Below are positions 8,822 through 19,454 of a stretch of 64,000 nt of DNA, piece by piece. The stretch comes from Litoreibacter arenae DSM 19593. GTDB taxonomy: Bacteria > Pseudomonadota > Alphaproteobacteria > Rhodobacterales > Rhodobacteraceae. Position 1 is the stretch's first letter. Each line of letters starts with the position of its first letter. Position numbers and translations under genes: made by a program. Under the pieces are notes generated by a model that saw nothing but the letters and a program-made list of their open reading frames with translations, made no database searches and was not told the origin of the DNA. The stretch spans positions 840,959 through 904,958 of the forward strand of contig NZ_KE557306.1 of NCBI RefSeq assembly GCF_000442275.2, written 5' to 3'.

Positions 8822-10087
8822 CTAGTCGCGCACGGTGCCGTTGCCGGTGACGATGTACTTGAAACTGGTCAACTGCTCCGCCCCGACCGGCCCGCGCGCA
8901 TGCATCTTGCCCGTCGCGATGCCGATCTCCGCGCCCATGCCGAACTCGCCCCCGTCCGCAAACTGGGTCGAGGCGTTGTGCATCAGGATCGCGCTATCAA
9001 GGCGGGACAGGAACAGGTCCGCGGTCGCCTGATCCTCGGTCATGATACAATCGGTGTGGCTGGAGCCGTATTGCCGGATATGGTCCATCGCCTCCTCCAC
9101 GTTGGCAACGGTCTTGGCGGCGATTTCCATGTCGAGGAATTCACGCCCCCAATGTTCATCCGTTGCGGGCGTCGTGCCGTCGATGCCGGCCAGCTTCATA
9201 TCCGCATCCACGGTCACGCCCTTGTCCATAAGCGCGCGGATCACCCCCTGCCCGATCGTGTCGGCGACGTCCTCATGGATCAGCAGACATTCCGCCGCGC
9301 CGCAAATGCCGGTGCGCCGGGTCTTGGCGTTCAGGACCACGTTGAGGGTTTTGACCGGGTCGGCATCCTTGTCGATATAAATATGCACGATGCCTTCGAG
9401 ATGGGCGAAAACCGGCACGCGGGCCTCGCGCTGCACCAGACCCACCAGCCCCTTGCCGCCGCGCGGCACGATCACGTCGATATGGTCGGTCATTTTCAGC
9501 ATTTCCGACACCGCCGCGCGGTCGCGGGTGGGCACCAGTTGAATGGCGTCCTCTGGCAGCTTCGCGTCGCGCAAGCCCTTAACCAGACAGGCATGAATGG
9601 CGCGCGACGAGTTGAACCCCTCCGAGCCGCCCCGCAAAATCACCGCGTTGCCTGCCTTGAGGCACAGCGCGCCCGCATCGGCGGTCACATTCGGGCGGCT
9701 TTCATAGATCACCCCGATCACGCCCAATGGCGTGCGCACCCGCTTGATATGCAGGCCCGACGCCATGTCCCATTCCGCGATCACCTCGCCCACCGGGTCG
9801 ATCTGGTCGGCCACCGTGCGCAGCCCGTCCTTCATGGCGCGGATGAGGTCCTCGTCCAGCATCAGGCGGTCCATCATTGCGGGCGACAGGCCCTTCTCGC
9901 GGCCGTATTCCATGTCCAGCTTGTTGGCCTCAATGATCTTGGCACGGTTCTCCCAAACCGCCTCCGACGCGCTGATGAGCGCCGCGTGTTTGCGCTCCGC
10001 GCTGGTGAAAGACAGCTCGGCTGCGGCGGCGCGGGCTTTGCGGCCGATTTCAGCCATCAGGGCGGGGATGTTCTGGTCGTCGGTCAT
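8822..10087 (-). CDS. proA: Gamma-glutamyl phosphate reductase (proline synthesis)
   Basis: Reduces gamma-glutamyl phosphate to glutamate semialdehyde with NADPH, the second step of proline synthesis. The 421-aa protein has the aldehyde-dehydrogenase-like fold with NADP-binding segment ([26 protein letters not shown]) and the catalytic cysteine in TGICGAAE. Lies 18 bases downstream of proB on the same strand, the usual pairing. Confidence 0.97.
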   Translation of the reverse strand: MTDDQNIPALMAEIGRKARAAAAELSFTSAERKHAALISASEAVWENRAKIIEANKLDMEYGREKGLSPAMMDRLMLDEDLIRAMKDGLRTVADQIDPVGEVIAEWDMASGLHIKRVRTPLGVIGVIYESRPNVTADAGALCLKAGNAVILRGGSEGFNSSRAIHACLVKGLRDAKLPEDAIQLVPTRDRAAVSEMLKMTDHIDVIVPRGGKGLVGLVQREARVPVFAHLEGIVHIYIDKDADPVKTLNVVLNAKTRRTGICGAAECLLIHEDVADTIGQGVIRALMDKGVTVDADMKLAGIDGTTPATDEHWGREFLDMEIAAKTVANVEEAMDHIRQYGSSHTDCIMTEDQATADLFLSRLDSAILMHNASTQFADGGEFGMGAEIGIATGKMHARGPVGAEQLTSFKYIVTGNGTVRD

Positions 10088-10105
10088 GTCATCGGCTTTC
10101 GTGAG

Positions 10106-12261
<2,156 letters not shown>

Positions 12262-12302
12262 CTAGCGCGGTCATGTTGCCTTACCGCACCCGACCGCTGC
12301 GC

Positions 12303-12839
12303 TCAATCCAGCTTCTTGATATAGGTCCATGTCGGCACGGTCGTGTCCCGAGCCACCGAATAGCTTTCCGCGTCGCCGATATACTCGAAGCCCGCGTTTG
12401 TCAGCACCCGCGCCGAGGCCGGATTGTCCTGAAACACCGACCCGAACAGCGTGCGGCAGGCTTGAGGGTTTGCCGCCACCAAGGCCCCGACCGCCTTGGA
12501 GGCAAAGCCGTTGTTCCACAGCTGCGGCGCGACCCAATACCCGATTTCCGACTGCTCGCGGTCCATGCGGGTCAATCTGATAAGGCCAAGAACTTGCGAG
12601 CGGTCCTCCGACGGGTCGATCACCCAGACATCTTCGGTGCGGTCTTCCGCGAGGCACCGCTCGACGAAATTCTCGGTCGTGCCGGGGGGCAATGGATGCG
12701 GAATGGCCGAGGTGCCCTTGGCGATCCGCGCGTCACCCGCATAAAGGCCGATCTGGCCGCCATCCTCCCGACGTACAGGTCGCAACACAAAACCGTCCGC
12801 CTCGATAACCGGCTGGGTGTAGGTGCCTACAAAACTCAT
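12303..12839 (-). CDS. GNAT-family N-acetyltransferase, RimJ/RimL-like
   Basis: Probable acetyl-CoA-dependent N-acetyltransferase. The 178-aa protein has the RimJ/RimL pattern of a GNAT fold: the segment SEIGYWVAPQLWNNGFASKAV contains the acetyl-CoA contact region, and a later NPASARVLTNAGFEYIG segment is typical. Two adjacent ATGs occur at 12842 and 12839. I prefer 12839 because GGAGG lies 6 bases before it. The start overlaps the lysE stop codon, implying coupled translation. The substrate cannot be told from sequence. Confidence 0.85.
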   Translation of the reverse strand: MSFVGTYTQPVIEADGFVLRPVRREDGGQIGLYAGDARIAKGTSAIPHPLPPGTTENFVERCLAEDRTEDVWVIDPSEDRSQVLGLIRLTRMDREQSEIGYWVAPQLWNNGFASKAVGALVAANPQACRTLFGSVFQDNPASARVLTNAGFEYIGDAESYSVARDTTVPTWTYIKKLD

Positions 12840-13438
12840 CATTTGCCTCCCGCAAATAGAACAAACAGAACGCTGGCAACGGTGAGCGCCGCCAAGGTCC
12901 ACATCAAATATCTTTCCGCCGGAGTCCCGGCGACGCTGCGCGCGATGCGCTCCCCTGCATATGTCCAAATCGGGTGCAAAATAAGTTGCACACCTAGCAA
13001 AATCATGGCGATCACCGCCGTTGCCTCAAGACTAGGCGTCCCGGGCGCGGTGAACGCGGTAAATCCGGCGGTAATCATCGCCCACGCTTTGGGGTTCAGC
13101 GGATGGACGATCAGACCGGCGGCAAAACCGGGCGCCTTGGCCTCTATATTGGTATCCAGCCGCAGATTTGCCACCCTCCACGCCAGCCAAATAATATACG
13201 CGGCGGATATCCACTTAAGCGTCACGAACACCCAAGGGGCGCTTTCGGCCAGTTGCATCAGGCCAAACCCCACGGGCCAGATTACCAGTTGCTTGCCAAG
13301 GGCCACACCTGCCACGAAGGGCAGCGCCGTGCGCAGGCCATAGCGCGCACCCGTTGCCAGCAGGGCCATGTTTGCCGGCCCCGGCGTGCCGACCTGCGAG
13401 GCGGCGAATATGGCGAATGATGCAGCGGCGACGCTCAT
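12839..13438 (-). CDS. LysE/RhtB-family amino-acid exporter
   Basis: Small inner-membrane exporter of 199 aa, the usual length, with about six membrane segments. The N-terminal segment contains [18 protein letters not shown], the family signature near the first transmembrane turn. Conserved NPKAW lies in the third helix region. The family exports amino acids or homoserine lactones; the substrate here is unknown. Overlaps the downstream acetyltransferase start. Confidence 0.88.
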   Translation of the reverse strand: MSVAAASFAIFAASQVGTPGPANMALLATGARYGLRTALPFVAGVALGKQLVIWPVGFGLMQLAESAPWVFVTLKWISAAYIIWLAWRVANLRLDTNIEAKAPGFAAGLIVHPLNPKAWAMITAGFTAFTAPGTPSLEATAVIAMILLGVQLILHPIWTYAGERIARSVAGTPAERYLMWTLAALTVASVLFVLFAGGK

Positions 13439-13456
13439 GAGCGGCCCTAACGTATC

Positions 13457-13491
13457 AAAAGAAAAAGGGACCGGCTTTTCAACCGATCCCT
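13457..13491 (-). terminator. Rho-independent terminator after rpmA
   Basis: On the minus strand a stem AGGGATCGG pairs with CCGGTCCCT (one mismatch, 8-base loop) and is followed at once by TTTTCTTTT. It lies about 30 bases beyond the L27 stop codon and closes the rplU-rpmA transcript. Confidence 0.8.
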
Positions 13492-13519
13492 CAAATTTTT
13501 CAAACCTTGTGGGTCTCGG

Positions 13520-13789
13520 TTACTCGGCGGCCTCCGCCACCGGGACGATCGAGACGAAGGTGCGGCCTTTCAGGCCTTTGTGGAACTTCACGTTGCCTTC
13601 GACGGTTGCGAAGATCGTGTGGTCGCGGCCCATGCCGACGCCCTCGCCCGGCCACTTCTTGGTGCCGCGCTGACGCACGATGATGTTACCGGGGACCACG
13701 GTCTCGCCGCCGAATTTCTTCACACCAAGGCGGCGACCAGCTGAGTCGCGGCCGTTGCGGGATGAACCACCTGCTTTTTTATGTGCCAT
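13520..13789 (-). CDS. rpmA: 50S ribosomal protein L27
   Basis: Structural protein at the peptidyl-transferase site of the large subunit. The N-terminus [20 protein letters not shown] is characteristic, with the flexible tail reaching the tRNA site. At 89 aa the length is normal. It lies 12 bases after rplU and is followed by a terminator. Confidence 0.98.
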   Translation of the reverse strand: MAHKKAGGSSRNGRDSAGRRLGVKKFGGETVVPGNIIVRQRGTKKWPGEGVGMGRDHTIFATVEGNVKFHKGLKGRTFVSIVPVAEAAE

Positions 13790-13801
13790 CTCGTAGTCTC
13801 C

Positions 13802-14533
13802 TTATGCCAGCTTCTTGGCTTGCTCGATCCAGCCTTCACGCTCGATCCGGCCTTTGAAGGACAGTTTCTCGTCCATATCAGCCACGTCCGATTCCGTCCA
13901 TGCCGCGATTTGGGCAAAGGTCGTAACGCCAGCCTCAAGCAGCTTCTTCTCCAGCGCGGGGCCAACGCCCGACAGCTGTTTCAGATCGTCGCCGCCTTCG
14001 GATTTCGCGGCGGCCTTCTTGGGCGCGGCTTTCTTCGGTGCAGCTTCCTTCTTGGGAGCGGCCTCTTTCTTCGTCTTGGTTGCGGATTTGGCCTTGGCCT
14101 CACCCTCTTCCACGCGCTTTTTCATCTCGGCCTGGTCGGTCTTGTTCTTGGCATAGCGACCCTCGGTCACGGATGCCAGTGCCAGACCTGCACCGCCAAC
14201 GGCGGCTTTGATGCCCGATTTGCCCGCACCCTTCTCAAGGATGTCGGTGATGCGCAGCAGCGTCAGTTGCTGACGGTGGCCCTTGGTGCGCTTGGACGAG
14301 TGCTTACGGCGACGCTTGACGAAGTTGATCGTCTTGACGCCTTTGATCTGGTCGATGACTTCGGCCTGAACGCCTGCATCTTCGACCAATGGCGCACCCA
14401 CGGTGCCGCCGACCATCAGAATTTCGTTGAATTGGACTTTATCGCCAGCGGCGGCGTCCAGCTTTTCGACGCGCAGAACGTCGCCAGAGGCGACCTTATA
14501 CTGCTTGCCGCCGGTTTTCAGAACCGCGAACAT
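13802..14533 (-). CDS. rplU: 50S ribosomal protein L21 with a C-terminal helix-hairpin-helix-like extension
   Basis: Residues 1-103 are ordinary L21 (MFAVLKTGGKQYKV, and the RRKHSSKRTKGHRQ RNA-contact segment). The protein then continues for 140 residues: a short Gly/Ala part, a Lys/Ala/Glu linker of repeated KKEAAPKK-type units near residues 150-185, and a final folded region with LSGVGPALEKKLLEAGVTTF and TESDVADMDEKL, resembling the double helix-hairpin-helix fold seen in DUF4332-like proteins. The leader at 14534-14723 contains a GC-rich hairpin (14588-14604) that might be regulatory. Confidence 0.95.
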   Translation of the reverse strand: MFAVLKTGGKQYKVASGDVLRVEKLDAAAGDKVQFNEILMVGGTVGAPLVEDAGVQAEVIDQIKGVKTINFVKRRRKHSSKRTKGHRQQLTLLRITDILEKGAGKSGIKAAVGGAGLALASVTEGRYAKNKTDQAEMKKRVEEGEAKAKSATKTKKEAAPKKEAAPKKAAPKKAAAKSEGGDDLKQLSGVGPALEKKLLEAGVTTFAQIAAWTESDVADMDEKLSFKGRIEREGWIEQAKKLA

Positions 14534-14723
14534 ATCGCATACCCTTTTATCTTCCGCGTCCTGTGGCCCCGCATTTCGCGGCGTTCATGGGCCCGTTCGG
14601 GCCACCTCGGACAGCGCGCCCCCGGATCGGGACGACATTGCAAAATCTACGCATCATGCGCAGATGCGGGCTTATGTTGGAATTGCGCCTCGCTGTCAAC
14701 AGCCCAAAAGCGCCTATGCGCCC

Positions 14724-15545
14724 TTAAGTGTCCTCGCCGATCATGAACTCGGCGGTGGCGCGGCCCAACTCGTAGCTTTGATGTTCGAACATCTTGTCGA
14801 ATCCCGCAAACAGGACCGTATTCAGGCGCTGCCCGGCCGGAGTTTTCGAGATGTCGATATAGCGCTGAAGCTCTGCCTTGGTCAGGGCACTATAGGCGAC
14901 GGCGGAGAAATTGATCGTCCACTCCTCCATCTCTTGCCGGATTTTCGGCTCCTGCTCCCAGACGGAATTCAGCATGAAGCTTTCTGACAACCCTTCGGAG
15001 TAATCCTCGTTCGTCGCCATCCCGCGATAGAATGCGAGATTGGAGTTCAAGGCCCCGGCGACGTTGCTTTCCACCAGCCCGTTCACCTTGATGAATTCCT
15101 GATACATCAGGTAGAGGGACGGATCCTCGTCGCGAATGTCCGCGACCTTTGCGGCGGCGGCTTCCTCGCCCGCCTCGGAGTTGAGCGCTTTGCGGGCGTC
15201 GATCTCGATCTGGACGATTTTCGCGCCAAGATCCCCCTCGAAGAAGGCCAGCGCCGCCTCGGATGCTTCTATATCGTCGATGCCCTGCATACCTTCCAGA
15301 AACAACGCTTTGGCCTTGTCGGGGTCATAGATACGCTCCAGCCGTGCGGTCCATGCGGGCGACGGCGGCACGCCTTCGGGGCTGGACAAGTCCTGGCCCG
15401 CGGCGACGCCCTCGTCGCGCAGCACTTCGAACACCGTTTCCATGTCCAGCGCTTTGAAATACCGCTCGACCATAGACGCGGTCTGCCCCGACGCGACGGA
15501 GGCGCTGAGTATCAAGGAGGCGAGAGTAACAGTCAGAAGGCGCAT
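14724..15545 (-). CDS. Secreted DUF2059-domain protein
   Basis: Function unknown. The 273-aa protein starts at MRLLTVTLASL, preceded by AAGGGATACCT as ribosome site, and has a signal peptide to about residue 20 (ending ASG). The rest is acidic and helical. The C-terminal third (ALTKAELQRYIDISKTPAGQRLNTV) has the DUF2059 pattern, so a periplasmic location is likely. The frame is open a further 114 bases upstream, but that stretch lacks a signal-like sequence and a ribosome site. Transcribed alone. Confidence 0.8.
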   Translation of the reverse strand: MRLLTVTLASLILSASVASGQTASMVERYFKALDMETVFEVLRDEGVAAGQDLSSPEGVPPSPAWTARLERIYDPDKAKALFLEGMQGIDDIEASEAALAFFEGDLGAKIVQIEIDARKALNSEAGEEAAAAKVADIRDEDPSLYLMYQEFIKVNGLVESNVAGALNSNLAFYRGMATNEDYSEGLSESFMLNSVWEQEPKIRQEMEEWTINFSAVAYSALTKAELQRYIDISKTPAGQRLNTVLFAGFDKMFEHQSYELGRATAEFMIGEDT

Positions 15546-15726
15546 CAGGTATCCCTTTGGGTATAAGTTACCGTTAGGATAAGCCCGTGCCCCGCCTGCC
15601 ACAATGGGCGCACAGGTGAATTTATTGCGAGCGGCAGTGCCGTGGGCGGAAAACGGCACAGATGGGCTTGCAAGGCGCGTGCTTGCCCGCTAAACCGCGC
15701 CCACCTGATCACAAATCAGCCTTTGC

Positions 15727-15816
15727 GGAGAGGTGCCGGAGTGGTCGAACGGGACGGTTTCGAAAACCGTTGAGCTCGAGAGGGTTCCCAGGGTTCGAAT
15801 CCCTGTCTCTCCGCCA
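15727..15816 (+). tRNA. tRNA-Ser(CGA)
   Basis: A 90-base class II tRNA. The acceptor strand GGAGAGG pairs with TCTCTCC (one G-U), the anticodon stem ACGGT/ACCGT encloses the loop TTCGAAA with anticodon CGA (reads UCG), a long variable arm follows, and the T loop is GGTTCGAATCC. The CCA end is encoded. Confidence 0.95.
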
Positions 15817-15886
15817 TCTTCCAAGAAACAACGCCCTCGCAGCTGACGGCTTCCTGAGTTTGACTTGTTCGTGGGCTTAAAGCACA

Positions 15887-15905
15887 GTTCCGATTGTATC
15901 GAAAC
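15887..15905 (+). promoter_or_regulatory. Operator-like palindrome upstream of the LysR gene
   Basis: GTTCCGA, five bases, TCGAAAC. It differs from a perfect 7-5-7 palindrome by one base and matches the site at 16922-16940 in spacing and in both arms. It ends 16 bases before the GTG start at 15922, where an autoregulatory LysR-type site would be expected. Confidence 0.6.
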
Positions 15906-15921
15906 TATTGGGCCTAATTGC

Positions 15922-16884
15922 GTGTTCCTGCCTCGTATATCACTTCAGGCACTGGATGCGTTTGAGCGGGTGGCCCGTTCCGGCTCGGTGCAGATCGCGG
16001 CGGCCGAGATGAAGCTGTCCATCTCTTCGGTGTCGCATCATCTGGCGCGGCTTGAAGAGCAGCTTGGTGTGACGCTGTTCGACAGGTCCTCGCGCCCCTT
16101 CAGCCTAACACGCGAGGGGCATCAGGCGTTGCAGCATCTTGCAAAGGCGCTGCTTCATATCAGGCGTGCAACTGACGACACGGCAATTTCCGGCCTGTTG
16201 GGCACCCGCTCCCTTCGGATTGGTATCGTGGAGGAGTTCGAAAGCAGCGTGACACCGGTGCTTGCGGTCTATCTGACGCAACAGATGCCACGCGCCACGC
16301 TTTCAATCTGCAATGTCCTGAGCCATCAGGCGACGGCCCTTCTACAAAAAGGCGATATCGACCTTGCGGTGGTGTCCGACAGCGGACGCACCAGCATCGG
16401 TACAACCAGCCTGCAAGTCATGCGTGATCCGTTCGTTCTGGCGACTCCGGAAGACCTCGACGTCGATCCCGCCGAGTTGCTGGCAGGCCGCAGCGAGCTT
16501 GCCTTTCTGCGCTTCAATCAAAGCCATCTGATTGGGCAGCAAATCGAGGCGCATCTGGCGCGAAACCAGATCGAGTTGCCACGCCGGTTCGAGTTCGACA
16601 CCGCCCAGTCGATCCTTGCCGTCATCGCTGGCGGCGCGGGCTGGTCAATCCTGACGCCGCTGGGGTTCATGCGGGCCCAGCGGTTCGCCGCAAGCGTCCG
16701 GTTGCACCCTCTCCCGCTGCCCGCTTTCTCGCGCAGGCTGGCCCTTGTATCGCGTGACAGTTTTGACGAGGCGTTGCGGCAGGCGCTTGGCGTCTTGTTG
16801 CGCCAGATTATCCGGCGCGAGGTGGTCAACCAGGCCTGCGACACATATCCGTGGCTGACCGGTCTTCTGGAGATAGAAGAGTGA
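15922..16884 (+). CDS. LysR-type transcriptional regulator (GcvA-like)
   Basis: DNA-binding regulator of 320 aa. An N-terminal winged helix-turn-helix (ISLQALDAFERVARSGS, then SISSVSHHLARLEEQLG) is followed by a periplasmic-binding-protein-like effector domain from about residue 90. I choose the GTG at 15922 because it gives the usual LysR N-terminus and leaves the palindrome at 15887-15905 outside the gene. A TTG at 15865 is the alternative. It lies upstream of, and in the same direction as, flavoprotein 1, and a near-identical palindrome precedes both, so it probably controls that gene. The effector is unknown. Confidence 0.88.
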   Translation: MFLPRISLQALDAFERVARSGSVQIAAAEMKLSISSVSHHLARLEEQLGVTLFDRSSRPFSLTREGHQALQHLAKALLHIRRATDDTAISGLLGTRSLRIGIVEEFESSVTPVLAVYLTQQMPRATLSICNVLSHQATALLQKGDIDLAVVSDSGRTSIGTTSLQVMRDPFVLATPEDLDVDPAELLAGRSELAFLRFNQSHLIGQQIEAHLARNQIELPRRFEFDTAQSILAVIAGGAGWSILTPLGFMRAQRFAASVRLHPLPLPAFSRRLALVSRDSFDEALRQALGVLLRQIIRREVVNQACDTYPWLTGLLEIEE

Positions 16885-16921
16885 GGATGCGGTAAACACC
16901 CAAGCGTTCTGGCGAAAAACA

Positions 16922-16940
16922 GTTTCGAAATAATCGAAAC
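16922..16940 (+). promoter_or_regulatory. Operator-like palindrome upstream of flavoprotein 1
   Basis: Perfect palindrome GTTTCGA, AATAA, TCGAAAC, 64 bases before the chosen start of the downstream gene. Nearly the same 19-bp unit occurs upstream of the LysR gene (15887-15905). The T-N11-A pattern of LysR boxes can be read within it. Confidence 0.65.
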
Positions 16941-17003
16941 AGATGAATTCAAGTTGACCGGTGAAAGAGTCCTGCGTTCATGGAGTGGACTGGGAACCGC
17001 AGC

Positions 17004-19454
17004 ATGGACACGGACGATATGAGAGATCAGGCAAGAGTAGTCGTTATCGGGGGCGGGATCGCTGGCTGCTCCGCGCTGTATCATCTGACGCAGGAAGGCT
17101 GGACCGATGTCATGCTGATCGAGCGGGACGAGCTGACATCCGGCACGACATGGCACTCGGCGGCGCAGGTCACCAACTTCGGCATGACGCAGACCATGGT
17201 CGGGCTGAAGACCCATTCCATAAATCTTTACAAAGAGTTGCGCGACGATCCTGAATATCCTGTCGGCTACAATCACGGCGATGGTGGCATCCGTCTGGCC
17301 AACACGCAGGCGCAGATGGACGGCTACCGGCAATTTGCCTCCATGGCCGCCGGCATGGGGGTTGAGTTCGAGGTTATCGACGCCGCTGAATGCGGCCGCC
17401 GCCACCCGCTGATTTCCACCGACAACCTGCTCGGCGCGCTGTGGGACCCGAGCGACGGCCATATTGATCCCGCGCAGCTGTGTCAGGCGCTGGCCCGCCG
17501 CGCCCGTCTGGCTGGCGCAGAGGTCAACCGCCACACGCCCGTCACGGGGCTGACGCAGCATCCCGACAGCACCTGGACGGTCCACACCGAAAAGGGCGAT
17601 GTGACATGCGAGATCGTGGTGAACGCGGGTGGCTACCGCTGCAACGAAATCGGGGCGATGATGGGGGTTCAACACCCCGTCGCGTCGATGGAGCACCAGT
17701 ATTTCCTGACCGAGGACATTCCCGCCATTGCCGAGGCGGGCCATCGCATCCCGCTGTTGCGCTGCCCGATCAGCGGCTACTACTCCCGTCAGGAGAAAGG
17801 CGGCCTGCTGCTGGGCTTCTACGAGCAGGACTGCCGCACCTGGGGGATGGACGGGATCGACCCGAAATTCACCAATGCGCTTTGCCCCGACGATCTGGAC
17901 CGGGTGACAGATGTGCTGGAGGGGGCGTTCGAGCGGATGCCTGTTTTGATGGAAACCGGCATCCGCGAGGTCGTCAACGGCCCGATCACCTACACCATCG
18001 ACGGCGCACCGCTGGTCGGCCCCATCCCCGGCAAGCGTAATGCGTTTTGTATCATAGGGTTGCGCGCCGGTCTGGGCGAAGGCGGCGGACATGGCTGGCT
18101 TCTGGCGCAACAGATCGTGCATGGCGAGGCGCAGTATGACACCTGGGTCATCGACCCGCGCCGCTTCACCGGACATGCCACCGTCGAATTGACGGCGCTG
18201 AAGGCGATCGAGGACTACCAGAACGAATTCCGTTTCCACTTCCCGCACGAGCACCGCACCGCGGGGCGGCCAATGAAGACGACACCGCTAACCTCGACCT
18301 TTGTGGCGGAGGGTGCGGAAATGGACATCGTGAACGGTTGGGAACGGATCGACTACATCAAGCCCTCGCCCGATTTCGAAGAGACGCTGGGCTTCCGCTT
18401 CAATGAGTTGAAGGACGTGGTCGCGGACGAGGTGAAGGCGATTGCCAACGGTGTCGGCATGACGGAGGTGTCGGGGTTCAACCGGTTCGAGTTGACCGGC
18501 AAGGACGTCCACAGTTTCCTTGACCGGATGATGTGCGGGACTGTCACCAAACGTTGGGGCCGCGTCGGGCTGGGCTATCTGCTCAACGCGCACGGAATGT
18601 TGAAGGGAGAGGCGACCATCGCCAACATCCCCGCGTCGGATCGCGGCGGCAATCGCGTCTGGTACGGCTCGGCTGCGGCTTCTGAATTCCACGACATGGA
18701 TTGGCTGAAAACCCATCTGCGCGAGGATGAGGACGTGGCGATCCGGTCGCTGACCAACGCGCAAACGATCCTTGTCTTGGCAGGCCCCAAATCCCGCGAC
18801 GTCCTGTCCGCCGCCGCCCGCGGTGACTGGTCGCGGGACGCCTTCCCGTGGCTGTCGGTGCGCGAGGCCCATATCGGCATCGCCCCCGCGACGGTTCTGG
18901 GCATCAGCTTTTCGGGCGAGTTGGCATACGAGATTCACGTCCCCAACGAGAGCTTGAGCGCGGCATATGCAGCCCTGCGCAAGGCCGGCGAGCCGTTCGG
19001 CCTGCGTCTGTTCGGGTCGCGAGCCGTTGAGTCGATGCGCCTTGAGAAGGGTTTTCTGCACTGGAAAGCCGAAATCCTGACGGAGTTCGACCCGTTCGAG
19101 ACAGGGCTCGACCGCTTCGTGAGGATGGAGAAAGGCGATTTTATTGGCAAAGCCGCATTGAGCGAGCGCGTCGCCCGTGGCCCGCACCGCAAACTGGTGA
19201 CGATCGTCGTCGATACCGAGGAAGCCCCGGCCCATGGCGGGGCGTCCGTGCGTTCGGACGGACGCATCATCGGGACGGTGACGTCAGGGGATTGGGGGCA
19301 TCGTGTAGGGCTCAATCTGGCCTATGCGTTTGTGGAGCCCTCTTTTGCCGCCGTTGACACGGACCTCACGGTCGACGTCATAGGCGATCCGGTTGCGGCG
19401 CGTGTGATCGAGAGTGGCCCTTATGATCCGGCCTATGAGCGGATCAGGGCGTAG
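17004..19454 (+). CDS. FAD-dependent oxidoreductase with GcvT-like domain (dimethylglycine/sarcosine dehydrogenase-like), paralogue 1
   Basis: Predicted to oxidise an N-methylated amino acid and pass the one-carbon unit to tetrahydrofolate. The N-terminus has the FAD-binding VVVIGGGIAGCSALYHL, an acidic ribose-binding end (LIERDEL) and TWHSAAQ, whose His matches the site of covalent FAD attachment in dimethylglycine dehydrogenases. The oxidoreductase part covers about residues 15-370. The rest is the GcvT aminomethyltransferase-like folate domain with its C-terminal barrel (GDFIGKAAL, GTVTSGDWGHRVG). The start at 17004 has GGGAA seven bases upstream. ATGs at 16980 and 17019 are possible, the last aligning best with paralogues 2 and 3. 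Its end overlaps the convergent UdgX gene by 11 bases. The substrate is not known. Confidence 0.85.
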   Translation: MDTDDMRDQARVVVIGGGIAGCSALYHLTQEGWTDVMLIERDELTSGTTWHSAAQVTNFGMTQTMVGLKTHSINLYKELRDDPEYPVGYNHGDGGIRLANTQAQMDGYRQFASMAAGMGVEFEVIDAAECGRRHPLISTDNLLGALWDPSDGHIDPAQLCQALARRARLAGAEVNRHTPVTGLTQHPDSTWTVHTEKGDVTCEIVVNAGGYRCNEIGAMMGVQHPVASMEHQYFLTEDIPAIAEAGHRIPLLRCPISGYYSRQEKGGLLLGFYEQDCRTWGMDGIDPKFTNALCPDDLDRVTDVLEGAFERMPVLMETGIREVVNGPITYTIDGAPLVGPIPGKRNAFCIIGLRAGLGEGGGHGWLLAQQIVHGEAQYDTWVIDPRRFTGHATVELTALKAIEDYQNEFRFHFPHEHRTAGRPMKTTPLTSTFVAEGAEMDIVNGWERIDYIKPSPDFEETLGFRFNELKDVVADEVKAIANGVGMTEVSGFNRFELTGKDVHSFLDRMMCGTVTKRWGRVGLGYLLNAHGMLKGEATIANIPASDRGGNRVWYGSAAASEFHDMDWLKTHLREDEDVAIRSLTNAQTILVLAGPKSRDVLSAAARGDWSRDAFPWLSVREAHIGIAPATVLGISFSGELAYEIHVPNESLSAAYAALRKAGEPFGLRLFGSRAVESMRLEKGFLHWKAEILTEFDPFETGLDRFVRMEKGDFIGKAALSERVARGPHRKLVTIVVDTEEAPAHGGASVRSDGRIIGTVTSGDWGHRVGLNLAYAFVEPSFAAVDTDLTVDVIGDPVAARVIESGPYDPAYERIRA

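Noticed and set aside
15662-15880. Short open frame covering tRNA-Ser
   Set aside because: It is produced by reading through the tRNA and has no independent support.
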